Positions 29,874 through 39,384 of a DNA stretch of 64,000 bases are shown piece by piece. The number at the start of each line of letters is the position of its first letter. The stretch's first letter is position 1. A program made the position numbers and the translations under genes. Below the pieces are notes generated by a model. That model did no database searches. It was not told where the DNA came from and worked only from the letters and a program-made list of their open reading frames with translations. Source of the DNA: Alphaproteobacteria bacterium. GTDB lineage: Bacteria; Pseudomonadota; Alphaproteobacteria; Rhizobiales; Rhizobiaceae. The stretch is from NCBI GenBank assembly GCA_024280375.1, contig JAJRQF010000089.1, positions 1-64,000 of the forward strand, given 5' to 3'.

Positions 29874-32800
29874 ATGGCCAAACGCGCCACCAAGAAGACA
29901 AATTCAGCCGAAGAAGCATTGAATGCGGTTGAGGAAGCTTTAAAAGTTGATTTTGGAATTTCCGATGGCAGCAAATCGTCGGCCAAATCAGTTTCCGGCA
30001 GTTCTGCTGACGAATTTGAACAGAGACTTGCCACGGCCACAACGGATTTAAAAACCAGACCGCCGAGCAGCTTGACCTCCCCTATGAATGCACCGATATC
30101 GACCATCAATTCTGCAAAAAACCTTGAACAAAGAAAACCGCCCGCCAAAACCAGAGCGGCCGCTTTGCCGAAAAATCGAGCTGCCAATGATGACAGTTCA
30201 AGCGGCTCTTCCCGCTTTATCTACAGCCTTCAAAAAAAGCCTTCCCGTACAATTTATTGGGTAGCTGCGCTGTTGAGTGCGATTTGGGTTGCTGGCGGCC
30301 TGTTTGCCGGATACCAATATTTTGGTGACAACGTTGCCACCGCATCTGCCTGGCAAAATATCGTCAGAAATCCCAGCCTGATTTATTTTGTCGGTTCAAT
30401 CTTTATTCCGGTATTGCTGATTTGGGCATTTGCCGTAATGGCGCGACGTGCTCAGGAAATGCGCATTGCGGCACGATCCATGACGGAGGCCGCTTATCGT
30501 TTGATTGAGCCGGAAGCATCTGCGCGCGAGTCTGTGACGACTGTTGGACAGGCGGTTCACCGCGAAGTATCTGCCATGACGGACGGCATTGAAAAAGCCA
30601 TGGCACGGGCGGGTGAGCTCGAATCACTTGTCCACAGCGAAGTCGCCACTCTGGAACGTTCCTATTCAGATAATGAAGCTAAGATGCGGGCTCTGGTCGA
30701 GGAATTGTCAGGCGAACGACAGGCGATTGTTACCCATTCGGAAAGAGTGCGCTCTTCAATCTCCGGCGCACACGAGGCACTGAAAGAAGACCTCGATATA
30801 ACGGCGAACCAAATTGCGACTACGGTCGCCGGCGCATCAAAGCAACTGACTTCAGCCATTGGTGAACGCGGTGATGAAATTTCAGCATCACTTGGGTTTG
30901 CAGGCGAAAACCTGCTGTCAATGTTGGGCACAAAATCGGACGACCTGGTCGACCGTTTTAACATTTCAGGCACCGATCTGGTTACCAAAATCAGTGAAAG
31001 CAGCACTGCAACTGGTGATAATTTTGCTATTCAAACCGGTGAACTTGCTGACCGATTGGAAATGTTATCGGAAAACCTTCAAACAACAATCGACGACAAG
31101 TTTCGGCATATTGGCACAGAACTTTCGATGCGCGGTAATGCCCTGATTGAGGATTTAGGTTCCAAAACCGAAAACCTTGATCAAGTTCTGACCTCGCAGA
31201 TTTCAACAATCAGCGACAGTTTGGGAGAGCATTTGTCGACATTCGGACTGACCGTTTCCACCAAAATCGACGGTGTTGTTGGTCAGATTCAGGAACGTTC
31301 TGACGCGTTGGAAAAAAATGCAGGGCTTATTGATGCGGCCCTTGAAGGACGTACAAGGCAGATCAATGAAAGTCTGGTTGAGCGTACCCGCGAGATTGCC
31401 GATGCATTTAGCCTGGGCCAAAACAACATTCTCTCCAGCCTTGGTGAGCAAATCAATGCGACAACCGCCACGCTTGACGGCAAAGCACAGGAGCTTGGTC
31501 TGATTGTCGGAACGCGGGTTGACGAAATCACCGAAAACCTGAGCGCCAAAGTTAATGAGTTTACCGAGACTTTTGACCATCGCTCTGAATTTCTCAATAC
31601 TGTTATCGGCAGTCGGCTTAACGAGATCAACTCGACATTTGGCGAAAAAGCTATTCAGGTTCAGTCTTTGCTCGGTGGAACGGTAGAGCAGATCAACCAG
31701 TCGCTGGATGAAAAACTCAATGCCGTTAATGCTGTATTTGATGACCGCACAAGCATGTTTGACTCGACCTATGAGCATCACCTTGAAACACTCGATAGCA
31801 CTATTGGTCGTACCGTTAAAAAACTGGACCTGACCCTCGATGAAAAATTGAATAATGTTGGCACATTGTTCGACCAGCGCGCCAGTGAAATTGGGGCGTC
31901 ATTTGGCAGTCATATTGATAATATTAATTCGACAATCGGTGCGAATGTTGGGCAAGTTGAAAATACACTTGGATCAAAAGTCGAGCAACTGAATGCAAGT
32001 CTACAAGAAACGGCAGCCTCGATTGATTCGACAATTGGTGACAAGATTGAACAGGTTGAAAGTTCACTTGGCTCCAAAGTTGACCAGTTAAGTTCAACAT
32101 TGAGTGATACGGCCGCGACAATTGATTTAACCATCGGCGGGCGCATTGACCAAATTGAAGAAACATTGGGTAGCCAGGTTAAGCAAATCAACACCACACT
32201 TCACGGGACAGTGGAAGCGATTGAATCAACATTTGGGACCAGTGTTGATATGTTGCACCAAACACTTGAAAATCGTGTGGACGCAATTAATTCCTCATTC
32301 TCTGAACGATCTGCATCAGTTGTTGAAGCGCTGGAAGGCAGAACTGCGGCCATCAGCGGCGCACTGGAAAAAGGCGTTGGATACATCAATGAAACGCTTG
32401 GTGCGCGTGCAAAAGAAATTTCGACCAATCTGTCAGCCAATTTGACCGGCATTACCAAAGTCATGACCGAGGAGAGCGAAACTGCGCAGGGAAGATTGAC
32501 CTCTTCCGTATCCAAGCTTGAAGAACAGATTAAATCAACAATCGAGAATGCAGAAAATGCGCTGGTCTTGCGCGGTGAAAGTGTCACAACCACATTAGCG
32601 GAGCGGACTGCCGAACTGAACACGATGTTGGCTTTACGGTCTCGGGAATTGACCAACCTGCTCAACAATGAAGCAAAGCCAATGGTCGAAAACTTTGCCA
32701 AACACGGGGAAAAAGTTGCGCAACAGCTGGCTCAATCAACGCAGTCCATTACAAGTGGGTTGCTGGAAAAATCCCATGCCACGATTTCCGAGCTTAGCAA

Positions 32801-34991
32801 TGCAGGAGATTCAATTGCCAAAAAACTGGATGAGGCCACTGACTCAATTAAAGTGAATTTTGTCGAAGCCGCCCAGGACCTTGAAGGCACGCTGGGCAAT
32901 GCTACTGAAAATATAGGCCTGATGCTGCAGGAGCGCCACGGCGTTCTTGAAAAGACCAGTCAGGACATGATCAGCCGGATTGCCAATGCGGGCGACAAAA
33001 CTTCAAACGCGATGGAAGAAACGGCCGCCAAACTGGACAATGTGTTGTCCCAACAGCAATCCATGCTGGAAAATTCCGGCACTCAACTGGCAAATCAGAT
33101 TGCGGGGTTAAATGAAGCCACCAATTTAAGAATGGCTGAAACCACTGCAACACTTGAAACCGCAATTTCAGAACAAAACAATACACTGGAAAATGCTGGC
33201 AATGATCTGGTTAGCAAGATTGTAAATGTAAACAATATCACAAATAACAAGTTGAGTGAGACAACTGACCGGCTCGAAGAAGTGCTGGCCGACCAAAAAC
33301 ATTCATTGGAAAATACCGGCATCAAGATTGCAACACGATTGGCTGACGCATCACGTGCGATTAACCAGACTGTTGATGAAAAGGCCGCCGAAATACTTAC
33401 CAATGGCGAATCCCTTGCCAGCAAGATTGATTTGGCAACCCAGGCAGTTTCTGAAAAACTGAGAACTGAAAATGATGCAATGGTTTCTGCGATTGCGGAA
33501 AGAACCGGCGAGACAATCAAATCTCTAACCAGCACCAATCAGCTGTTAAGGGCCGAAGTTGGTGATCTGCTATCGCGGCTTTCCCAATCCAACGATGTGC
33601 TCAATTCTCTAATTTCGAGTGCCGGAGAAAATCTGTCCGGTATTCAAGTTGCGCTCGGCGAGCAAACAAGCTCATTCAAAAGTGCTGTAGAACAGGCCTC
33701 AGAAGATCTGCAATTGTCAAATCGTTTGATTGAAAATAATTACGTCAATCTAAAAGATGTTTCCTCCAATATCCTGGGCGAAATTTCATCCATTGCCAAC
33801 AAGTTCGAGGACCAATCCCGCTCCCTGTCTGATGTCACGCGTCTGATAGATGTTACGCAAACCAACTTTGCTGGAAATCTTGATGAACGTCGTGTCGTTA
33901 TGGAAGAAATGACCAGTGGGTTGGTTGCCCGTTCCAACGAAATTGAACAATTGATGGGATCATTTACCGATGTCGTCAACAAGTCTGTATCCATGGCTGA
34001 AGATCGTGCCAGAGATTTGGGTTCAACGCTCGCAGAGAACGTCTCGGAAGCAGCTAAAGAGGCAACCGACCGCTTTACTGTAGCGACCCAGGCAATGAGT
34101 GATGCGGCAAATTCTGTTAAAAATGAACTCGCTTCGACGCGCTTTGAACTGCAAAAAGGTGTTGTCGGATTACCGGAAGAAACCAAGGAAAGCACGGCCG
34201 CGATGCGCCGGGTTGTTTCAGAGCAGATTAGCGCTTTGAAAGAGCTTACAGAGCTGGTTACCAAATCTGGAAGATCAATGGAAGCTGCACCTGCTGCAGT
34301 TAGGTCGCGGCCAGCAGCAATTGCTGCGGTTGCTCCGGTGGCAGCGGTTGCCCCTGTTGCTGCAGTTGCCCCCGCGGCAGCAGCGGCGGTTCAGCAGTCT
34401 GCGGTAGCAACACAACAAATTGCCCAACCGGTATCACAGCCAATTGCCCAACCGGCCGCACAAGCTGTTGCACAGGGCGCGGGTTCTTTGCGCGGTTCAC
34501 TCGATTTTGACATTGGCAATACGCCAGCCGTCAGTGGCGATGATGGCTGGGTTTCCAACCTGCTGCGCCGTGCTTCTCAAGAAGAAAATACTGTGCCTGA
34601 GCCAGAATTCAGACAACCGCAGCCGGATGCAAGAACACCCGGTCATATGGTTGAATCACTCAATTCATTGTCAGTTGATATCGTCAAGGCCATTGACCAT
34701 GAAGCGTCTGTCGACCTTTGGTCCAGGTATCAACGTGGTGAGCGTGATGTGTTTACCCGCAGGCTTTATACCATTAAGGGCCAGCAAACCTTTGAAGACA
34801 TCAAATTCAAATATTCAAGAGAGCCGGATTTCAAAAAATCAGTTGATCGGTATATTGCAGATTTTGAGCGTTTGATCACTGATGTATCGAGAAATAACAA
34901 TGATGTTCAGGCAACTCAGAATTACCTGACTTCAGATACGGGTAAGGTTTATACCATGCTTGCCCATGCTTCCGGACGTTTCGACGGCTAG
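29874..34991 (+). CDS. gpr: Growth pole ring protein (GPR/RgsE-like), giant membrane-anchored helical repeat protein
   Basis: A 1705-residue protein. A polar N-terminus (1-125) precedes two membrane segments at about 126-147 and 168-190, then more than 1200 residues of alpha-helical repeats resembling apolipoprotein A1/A4/E, an Ala/Val/Pro-rich linker at about 1480-1510, and a conserved C-terminal domain (about 1560-1705, with SVDLWSRYQRGERDVFTRRL). This plan matches GPR of Agrobacterium and RgsE of Sinorhizobium, which form a ring at the growing pole and are needed for polar cell-wall growth. It is shorter than the Agrobacterium protein (about 2100 residues as I recall), which fits a changed number of repeats. 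The divergent hpt gene shares its promoter region. Confidence 0.85.
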   Translation: MAKRATKKTNSAEEALNAVEEALKVDFGISDGSKSSAKSVSGSSADEFEQRLATATTDLKTRPPSSLTSPMNAPISTINSAKNLEQRKPPAKTRAAALPKNRAANDDSSSGSSRFIYSLQKKPSRTIYWVAALLSAIWVAGGLFAGYQYFGDNVATASAWQNIVRNPSLIYFVGSIFIPVLLIWAFAVMARRAQEMRIAARSMTEAAYRLIEPEASARESVTTVGQAVHREVSAMTDGIEKAMARAGELESLVHSEVATLERSYSDNEAKMRALVEELSGERQAIVTHSERVRSSISGAHEALKEDLDITANQIATTVAGASKQLTSAIGERGDEISASLGFAGENLLSMLGTKSDDLVDRFNISGTDLVTKISESSTATGDNFAIQTGELADRLEMLSENLQTTIDDKFRHIGTELSMRGNALIEDLGSKTENLDQVLTSQISTISDSLGEHLSTFGLTVSTKIDGVVGQIQERSDALEKNAGLIDAALEGRTRQINESLVERTREIADAFSLGQNNILSSLGEQINATTATLDGKAQELGLIVGTRVDEITENLSAKVNEFTETFDHRSEFLNTVIGSRLNEINSTFGEKAIQVQSLLGGTVEQINQSLDEKLNAVNAVFDDRTSMFDSTYEHHLETLDSTIGRTVKKLDLTLDEKLNNVGTLFDQRASEIGASFGSHIDNINSTIGANVGQVENTLGSKVEQLNASLQETAASIDSTIGDKIEQVESSLGSKVDQLSSTLSDTAATIDLTIGGRIDQIEETLGSQVKQINTTLHGTVEAIESTFGTSVDMLHQTLENRVDAINSSFSERSASVVEALEGRTAAISGALEKGVGYINETLGARAKEISTNLSANLTGITKVMTEESETAQGRLTSSVSKLEEQIKSTIENAENALVLRGESVTTTLAERTAELNTMLALRSRELTNLLNNEAKPMVENFAKHGEKVAQQLAQSTQSITSGLLEKSHATISELSNAGDSIAKKLDEATDSIKVNFVEAAQDLEGTLGNATENIGLMLQERHGVLEKTSQDMISRIANAGDKTSNAMEETAAKLDNVLSQQQSMLENSGTQLANQIAGLNEATNLRMAETTATLETAISEQNNTLENAGNDLVSKIVNVNNITNNKLSETTDRLEEVLADQKHSLENTGIKIATRLADASRAINQTVDEKAAEILTNGESLASKIDLATQAVSEKLRTENDAMVSAIAERTGETIKSLTSTNQLLRAEVGDLLSRLSQSNDVLNSLISSAGENLSGIQVALGEQTSSFKSAVEQASEDLQLSNRLIENNYVNLKDVSSNILGEISSIANKFEDQSRSLSDVTRLIDVTQTNFAGNLDERRVVMEEMTSGLVARSNEIEQLMGSFTDVVNKSVSMAEDRARDLGSTLAENVSEAAKEATDRFTVATQAMSDAANSVKNELASTRFELQKGVVGLPEETKESTAAMRRVVSEQISALKELTELVTKSGRSMEAAPAAVRSRPAAIAAVAPVAAVAPVAAVAPAAAAAVQQSAVATQQIAQPVSQPIAQPAAQAVAQGAGSLRGSLDFDIGNTPAVSGDDGWVSNLLRRASQEENTVPEPEFRQPQPDARTPGHMVESLNSLSVDIVKAIDHEASVDLWSRYQRGERDVFTRRLYTIKGQQTFEDIKFKYSREPDFKKSVDRYIADFERLITDVSRNNNDVQATQNYLTSDTGKVYTMLAHASGRFDG
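31929..32324 (+). repeat. Four 99-bp in-frame repeats coding 33-residue units
   Basis: Units start at 31929, 32028, 32127 and 32226, corresponding to residues 686-817 of the GPR-like protein. Each begins S/L-T-I/F-G and has the pattern TIG-x3-I/V-x-Q-V/I-E-x-TLG-x-K/Q-V. Thirty-three residues equal three 11-residue helical turns, as in apolipoprotein-like proteins. The last unit is the most diverged. Confidence 0.85.
33006..33365 (+). repeat. Three 120-bp in-frame repeats coding 40-residue units
   Basis: Units start at 33006, 33126 and 33246 (residues 1045-1164). Each has the core ET-x3-L-E/D-x5-Q-x3-LEN-x-G and ends in a stretch like I-x5-A/N-x-x-N. They differ from the 33-residue units, so the protein holds at least two repeat families. 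Confidence 0.8.
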
Positions 34992-35030
34992 AGCGAATCA
35001 TCCATAAATGGAATCGCTCCAGATTACATT

Positions 35031-35114
35031 CGCTCACGGCCATTCGGGGCTTTTCTAATGGCTCAAGTATTGCGCTTCGCCTAGATCAGGTCCGGGCTCA
35101 ACGTGCAACTTGAG
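35031..35114 (+). repeat. Dispersed palindromic repeat, copy B
   Basis: Second copy of the element at 13259-13367, with the shared core TTGCGCTTCGC-TAG and the same pairing ends CTCAAGT (35062-35068) and ACTTGAG (35108-35114). It carries a short insertion before CTCAACGTGC and a deletion near the start relative to copy A. Confidence 0.6.
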
Positions 35115-35285
35115 CTGCGCCCCGGCCTACGCGGGTGCGGTGCTGGCACCGGTCGGTTACGCCCTCAAATTGATTTCATCAATTTGCACATCGGGCTCCA
35201 ATCGTGGCCAGCCTGCCTCCATGTAAACATGTAAGAGTCTAGGAAATTACCAAGTCAAGAAATTCATGCCGATTGGGATGACAAT

Positions 35286-35315
35286 GCACCTGACAATAAT
35301 TGTCGGGTGCTTTTT
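35286..35315 (+). terminator. Intrinsic terminator downstream of gpr
   Basis: The arms GCACCTGACAAT and ATTGTCGGGTGC pair over twelve positions, with one T-G wobble, and are followed directly by TTTTT. The orientation suits plus-strand transcription arriving from gpr. It also separates gpr from the convergent recJ gene. Confidence 0.8.
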
Positions 35316-35337
35316 AGTTTGTAAAAATGTCAGGTGG

Positions 35338-37149
35338 TTAAATACGTGGAGACAGTTCGGCCGCATCGAGCAATCTAAGCTGAACCTTTTTTTGGCCCTG
35401 CCAGTGGTTGATGTCCAGCTGACCCGCAAAATGCATGGTTTTGCCACGGCTGTTTAACAAAGCCTGCCCCAGTGGCTGATCAGCGGTTCGAAACGATATT
35501 CCCGGTAACTGCGCGCCATCAACAGAGCCAATTGTAAAGCGCACATGGTTGGCACCCACCGTATCGGCGTAGCGGATTGTATGGGCTGGAAAGGCAAATA
35601 CCGGCTGAGAGTGCCCTGCCCCGTAGGGTCCTGCACTTTCAAGCAGATCGCTCAATTTAAGGTCTGCACCGCGGGCGCTCAACGCGCCATCAATTTTCAA
35701 CACGCTTACATCACGCTGTTTGGCGACATCGTTGGCGAGCGCGTTTTCAAAATAGGAGCGCAAAGCCCCAAGGTTGCTGCGTTGCACGGTAATGCCCGCT
35801 GCCATGGCGTGGCCACCGCCTTTTTCCAAAATCCCCTCATCGACAGCGGCGCGAACAACAGCCCCCAGATCAACACCTGGAATAGAGCGACCGGAGCCTG
35901 CCCCCTTGCCATTGCCGTCAAAGGCAATTGCAAATGTCGGGCGGCGATAGCGGTCTTTCAACCGTGATGCCAAAAGCCCCACCACGCCGGGGTGCCAATT
36001 CTCGCTTTGGGTCACCAGCACGGCTGGCCCCTCACCTTCGCCGATTTCGGCCTGTGCTTCGGCGTCCGCTTGAGCCAACATGTCAACTTCCATCCGTTGA
36101 CGTTCTGTATTCAGCATATCCAACTGCTCGGCAATGTCGCGGGCCTCGGCGGCATCCTCGCAGGTGAGCAGTCTTGCCCCCAGTGCGGCATCACCAATAC
36201 GACCGCCGGCATTAATGCGCGGCCCGATGAGAAATCCCAAATGGCTGGCAATTGCCGGGCCATTCATGCGGGATACGCTGGCAAGGGCGGCCAACCCAAC
36301 ATTGGAGCGCTGATGATAGATAGACAATCCACGGCGAACAAAAGCGCGGTTAAGCCCCTTCAGCGGCACCACATCACAGATGGTGCCGGTGGCAACGAGA
36401 TCAAGCCATTGCAGCAGATCAGGCTCGCTGTATTTTGTGCCGTACCAACCACGTTTTCGAAGCACCCGATTGAGCGCCACCACGCCGAGATAAACCACGC
36501 CCGCCGCACATAAATGTCCCTGCCCTGAAAGATCATCATCGCGGTTTGGGTTAACCAGCGCCACAGATACAGGAAGATCGGTGCCGACCTGATGGTGATC
36601 AAACACCACCACATCAACGCCAAGTTTTGCCGCTTCCTCAAAGGCTTCAAAACTGGTGGAACCGCAATCAACCGCAATAATTAGCTTCACGCCGCGTGAT
36701 ACAAGTTCTCGAATTGCCGCCGGGTTGGGCCCATAACCTTCAAAAATCCGGTCTGGAATATATATCTCGGGCGTCAAGCCATTATGGGCAAGAAAGCGAT
36801 ACATGACAGCAGATGATGTGGCACCATCGACGTCATAATCACCAAATATCGCGATGTGTTCGCGGTTTTCAACAGCGTCTGCAATTCTTTCAGCCGCATC
36901 ATCCATGGCGGTCAGCGTGGATGGATCAGGCATTAGATCGCGAATTGACGGGGTTAAAAAACCCTCTGCCTCCTCAAGACTAATCCCGCGCCCGGCCAGA
37001 ACTCTTGCAACAATATCAGGAATTTCCAATTGCTGCGAAATCGCCAGCGCCACATTGGAGGTGCGTTGATCCAGCCGTTCCTGCCATCGCTGGCCGGTAA
37101 CCGATTCTGAAACTTCCAAAAATGCACGTGAATTATTATTGCTGGTCAT
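35338..37149 (-). CDS. recJ: Single-stranded-DNA exonuclease RecJ
   Basis: A 603-residue 5-prime to 3-prime exonuclease for recombination and mismatch repair. The DHH-family motifs are present: AIFGDYDVDGATSSA (motif I), AVDCGST, VVFDHHQVG (motif III), then LNTERQRMEVDM, and GRSIPGVDLGAV with GGHAMAAGITV in the DHHA1 domain. The C-terminal OB domain (about 490-600) is intact. It follows glpX on the same strand, the usual order in Rhizobiales (hom-glpX-recJ). Confidence 0.96.
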   Translation of the reverse strand: MTSNNNSRAFLEVSESVTGQRWQERLDQRTSNVALAISQQLEIPDIVARVLAGRGISLEEAEGFLTPSIRDLMPDPSTLTAMDDAAERIADAVENREHIAIFGDYDVDGATSSAVMYRFLAHNGLTPEIYIPDRIFEGYGPNPAAIRELVSRGVKLIIAVDCGSTSFEAFEEAAKLGVDVVVFDHHQVGTDLPVSVALVNPNRDDDLSGQGHLCAAGVVYLGVVALNRVLRKRGWYGTKYSEPDLLQWLDLVATGTICDVVPLKGLNRAFVRRGLSIYHQRSNVGLAALASVSRMNGPAIASHLGFLIGPRINAGGRIGDAALGARLLTCEDAAEARDIAEQLDMLNTERQRMEVDMLAQADAEAQAEIGEGEGPAVLVTQSENWHPGVVGLLASRLKDRYRRPTFAIAFDGNGKGAGSGRSIPGVDLGAVVRAAVDEGILEKGGGHAMAAGITVQRSNLGALRSYFENALANDVAKQRDVSVLKIDGALSARGADLKLSDLLESAGPYGAGHSQPVFAFPAHTIRYADTVGANHVRFTIGSVDGAQLPGISFRTADQPLGQALLNSRGKTMHFAGQLDINHWQGQKKVQLRLLDAAELSPRI

Positions 37150-37274
37150 GACGGCAAGATAAACACAACGGGATGGCGAATAAACTTAAAAATAACTCAC
37201 CCCCACAATGTGGCACCCAATAGGTGATCACTATTAGAAGGTAGCAACCAATTTTTTCCTACATTTTCAGCACT

Positions 37275-38267
37275 TTAGTCAAATTTTTCAATATTTTGAT
37301 GCCGGGCTTTAATCTCCCGCACGGTTCTGGAAGATGACCGCATGACAATGGTTTCTGTGGTAATTTCATTTTTGCCAAATTTGACACCCGCCAACATATT
37401 GCCATCCGTCACGCCGGTTGCAGCAAACAAAACATCACCCTTGGCCATGTCTTCGGCGGTGTAGACCCGGTCTGGATCTTCAACGCCCATTTTGGCTGCA
37501 CGCGCCCGCTTTTCTGCCGTATCAAGCAGCAATTTGCCCTGCATTTGCCCACCAATACAACGAAGGGCAGCGGCGGCCAACACCCCTTCGGGTGCACCAC
37601 CCGAACCCAGATAGATATCAATTCCAGTCTCCACCGGGTCAGTGGTGTGGATGATACCGGCCACATCGCCATCGCCAATTAGGCGGATTGCAGCACCGGT
37701 ATTACGCACTTCTTCAATTAGCTTTGCATGGCGTGGACGATCCAGAATACAGGTGGTCACCTGGGAAATATCAACGCCTTTGGCTTTGGCTACTGCCTCG
37801 AGATTTTCTTTCACGGTTGCTTCAATATTAATTGTGCCTGCAGGGTAGCCCGGCCCAATTGCAATTTTTTCCATATAAACATCCGGCGCGTAGAGCAGGT
37901 TTCCACGCTCGGCGATGGCGATCACCGCCAGCGAGTTTGGCAGGTTCTTGGCACAAATTGTGGTGCCTTCCAGCGGGTCGAGGGCGATGTCGACTTCCGG
38001 GCCGTTGCGGGTGCCAACCTCCTCGCCAATATAGAGCATTGGCGCTTCGTCGCGCTCGCCTTCGCCAATGACCACCCGGCCCTTGATGTCGAGTTTATTC
38101 AATTCGGTGCGCATTGCATCCACCGCAACCTGATCGGCCGCCATTTCATCGCCCTTGCCACGCAGGCGCGCGGCGGCAACGGCTGCACTTTCGGCCACCC
38201 TTACAAGCTCGAGGGTGAAAATACGATCGAGAATGCTCTCAACTGCGGGACTGTCATTTTCTGGCAT
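37275..38267 (-). CDS. glpX: Fructose-1,6-bisphosphatase class II
   Basis: A 330-residue metal-dependent phosphatase that makes fructose 6-phosphate in gluconeogenesis. GEGERDEAPMLYIGEEVG and DIALDPLEGTTICAKN hold the metal and substrate ligands; YLGSGGAPEGVLAAAALR follows. AGGAG lies six bases before the ATG at 38267. It is separated from recJ by 125 bases. In many Rhizobiales hom is directly upstream of it, whereas here hom lies about 11 kb away. Confidence 0.96.
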   Translation of the reverse strand: MPENDSPAVESILDRIFTLELVRVAESAAVAAARLRGKGDEMAADQVAVDAMRTELNKLDIKGRVVIGEGERDEAPMLYIGEEVGTRNGPEVDIALDPLEGTTICAKNLPNSLAVIAIAERGNLLYAPDVYMEKIAIGPGYPAGTINIEATVKENLEAVAKAKGVDISQVTTCILDRPRHAKLIEEVRNTGAAIRLIGDGDVAGIIHTTDPVETGIDIYLGSGGAPEGVLAAAALRCIGGQMQGKLLLDTAEKRARAAKMGVEDPDRVYTAEDMAKGDVLFAATGVTDGNMLAGVKFGKNEITTETIVMRSSSRTVREIKARHQNIEKFD

Positions 38268-38540
38268 AATGGCTCCTGAATATCTTGCGTGTCGGACTAT
38301 TCACAAAAATTTTGCAGAATTGCAAAGGAATGCGCAAGGTTTTGTGACCTTTACACGGTTTAATCGATTTTATTTTGAAGAAGGAAGATGCATATTCTTC
38401 CTTCACCCTTTTCGATCTTTCCAATCTGCAAATTGCGCTCTTGGAAACCGCTCGATAGGAATAAAACTGTTGATATGCCTTTGGGAGGGCAAATTTATCG
38501 CCTATACTTACCTGAAACTCATCGGGAGCCTGAATTGTTC

Positions 38541-39317
38541 ATGCAGATACATTTGATTACACGGGTGATTACATGGGTGATTACGCTGGCATTATTTTTG
38601 GCAATTCCAAGCGTCAATGCGGCGCAAAATACACCCAACCTACCCATTCCTACCAATCGGCCTACCAATCGGCCTGCCGAGATTTCCAAGCCGAACGCGG
38701 AGGTAAAAACACCTGCTAAACCTGATGCGAATACGGCTCCATTGAACCGACCCAGCGCGGCCAATGCCTGCCTTGCCGAATTGAAGCGGGTAAGTAATGC
38801 AAAACCCGTTGTCCAGCCAACGCCAAAGGATGCGGAATGCACAATTTCCAACCCGGTTTCAATACTCTCAATTCGATTGCAAAACGGAAAAATTGCCCTG
38901 CCCGCTGATATGCTCAACGATTGCCAATTTGCGCTGGAATTTTCCCGGTGGTTGGCAGACGTAGCCAATCCCCTGGCCGAGCAGCATCTGGGCAGTTCGA
39001 TAAAAAGGCTACATTCCGGTACTGGCTTTACCTGCCGCCGACGCAACAATCTGCCAACCGGAAAACTTTCAGAACATGCGTTTGGAAACGCTATAGATAT
39101 TGTTGGACTGACATTGAGTAATGGCGAGCGGTTTTTAGTCGATGACCCAGCCACAATGGAACCGTCCTATGCCCGATTTTTTACCGCCCTTCGCAAAACC
39201 GCCTGCGGGTATTTTACCACCGTGCTTGGCCCGGGTAGCAATGCCGCTCACGCAACCCATTTGCACCTCGACCTTGGCATTCATGGTAGAACCAGAAATT
39301 ACCGCATATGTGAATAG
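38541..39317 (+). CDS. Extensin-like secreted protein (extensin C-terminal domain)
   Basis: I start at ATG 38541, giving a signal peptide (hydrophobic core about 5-22, cut near SVNA) and a 258-residue protein; the longer open frame from 38388 adds a non-matching N-terminus. After a Pro/Thr/Asn-rich linker (about 25-75) comes the extensin-like C domain. SEHAFGNAIDI and HATHLHLDLG resemble the zinc-ligand pattern (H-x6-D and H-x-H) of LAS-type peptidoglycan peptidases. Probably periplasmic and acting on the cell wall. The proposed GGGAG site is rather far upstream. Confidence 0.85.
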   Translation: MQIHLITRVITWVITLALFLAIPSVNAAQNTPNLPIPTNRPTNRPAEISKPNAEVKTPAKPDANTAPLNRPSAANACLAELKRVSNAKPVVQPTPKDAECTISNPVSILSIRLQNGKIALPADMLNDCQFALEFSRWLADVANPLAEQHLGSSIKRLHSGTGFTCRRRNNLPTGKLSEHAFGNAIDIVGLTLSNGERFLVDDPATMEPSYARFFTALRKTACGYFTTVLGPGSNAAHATHLHLDLGIHGRTRNYRICE

Positions 39318-39384
39318 ATTTGGGTCAAGGCCCTAACCAAACAGCTCGACAAATTGTCAATTGCACCTATATCGTAAATTAACG

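Larger units (their letters stand above)
34992..35337. other. Intergenic region after gpr
   Basis: A 346-base stretch without a gene. It contains an imperfect hairpin overlapping the gpr stop (GAGCGA to TCGCTC, 34991-35019), dispersed repeat copy B, a perfect 9-bp stem CAAATTGAT/ATCAATTTG (35166-35186), and an intrinsic terminator at 35286-35315. Confidence 0.6.

Noticed and set aside
31203-31781. Long antisense open frames inside gpr, also at 32201-32701
   Set aside because: They arise from the repetitive codon pattern on the other strand of gpr; no start signals or family matches.
31929-33365. Regularly spaced repeats that could suggest a CRISPR array
   Set aside because: They are in-frame protein-coding repeats of 99 and 120 bp without constant repeat-spacer structure and without cas genes.
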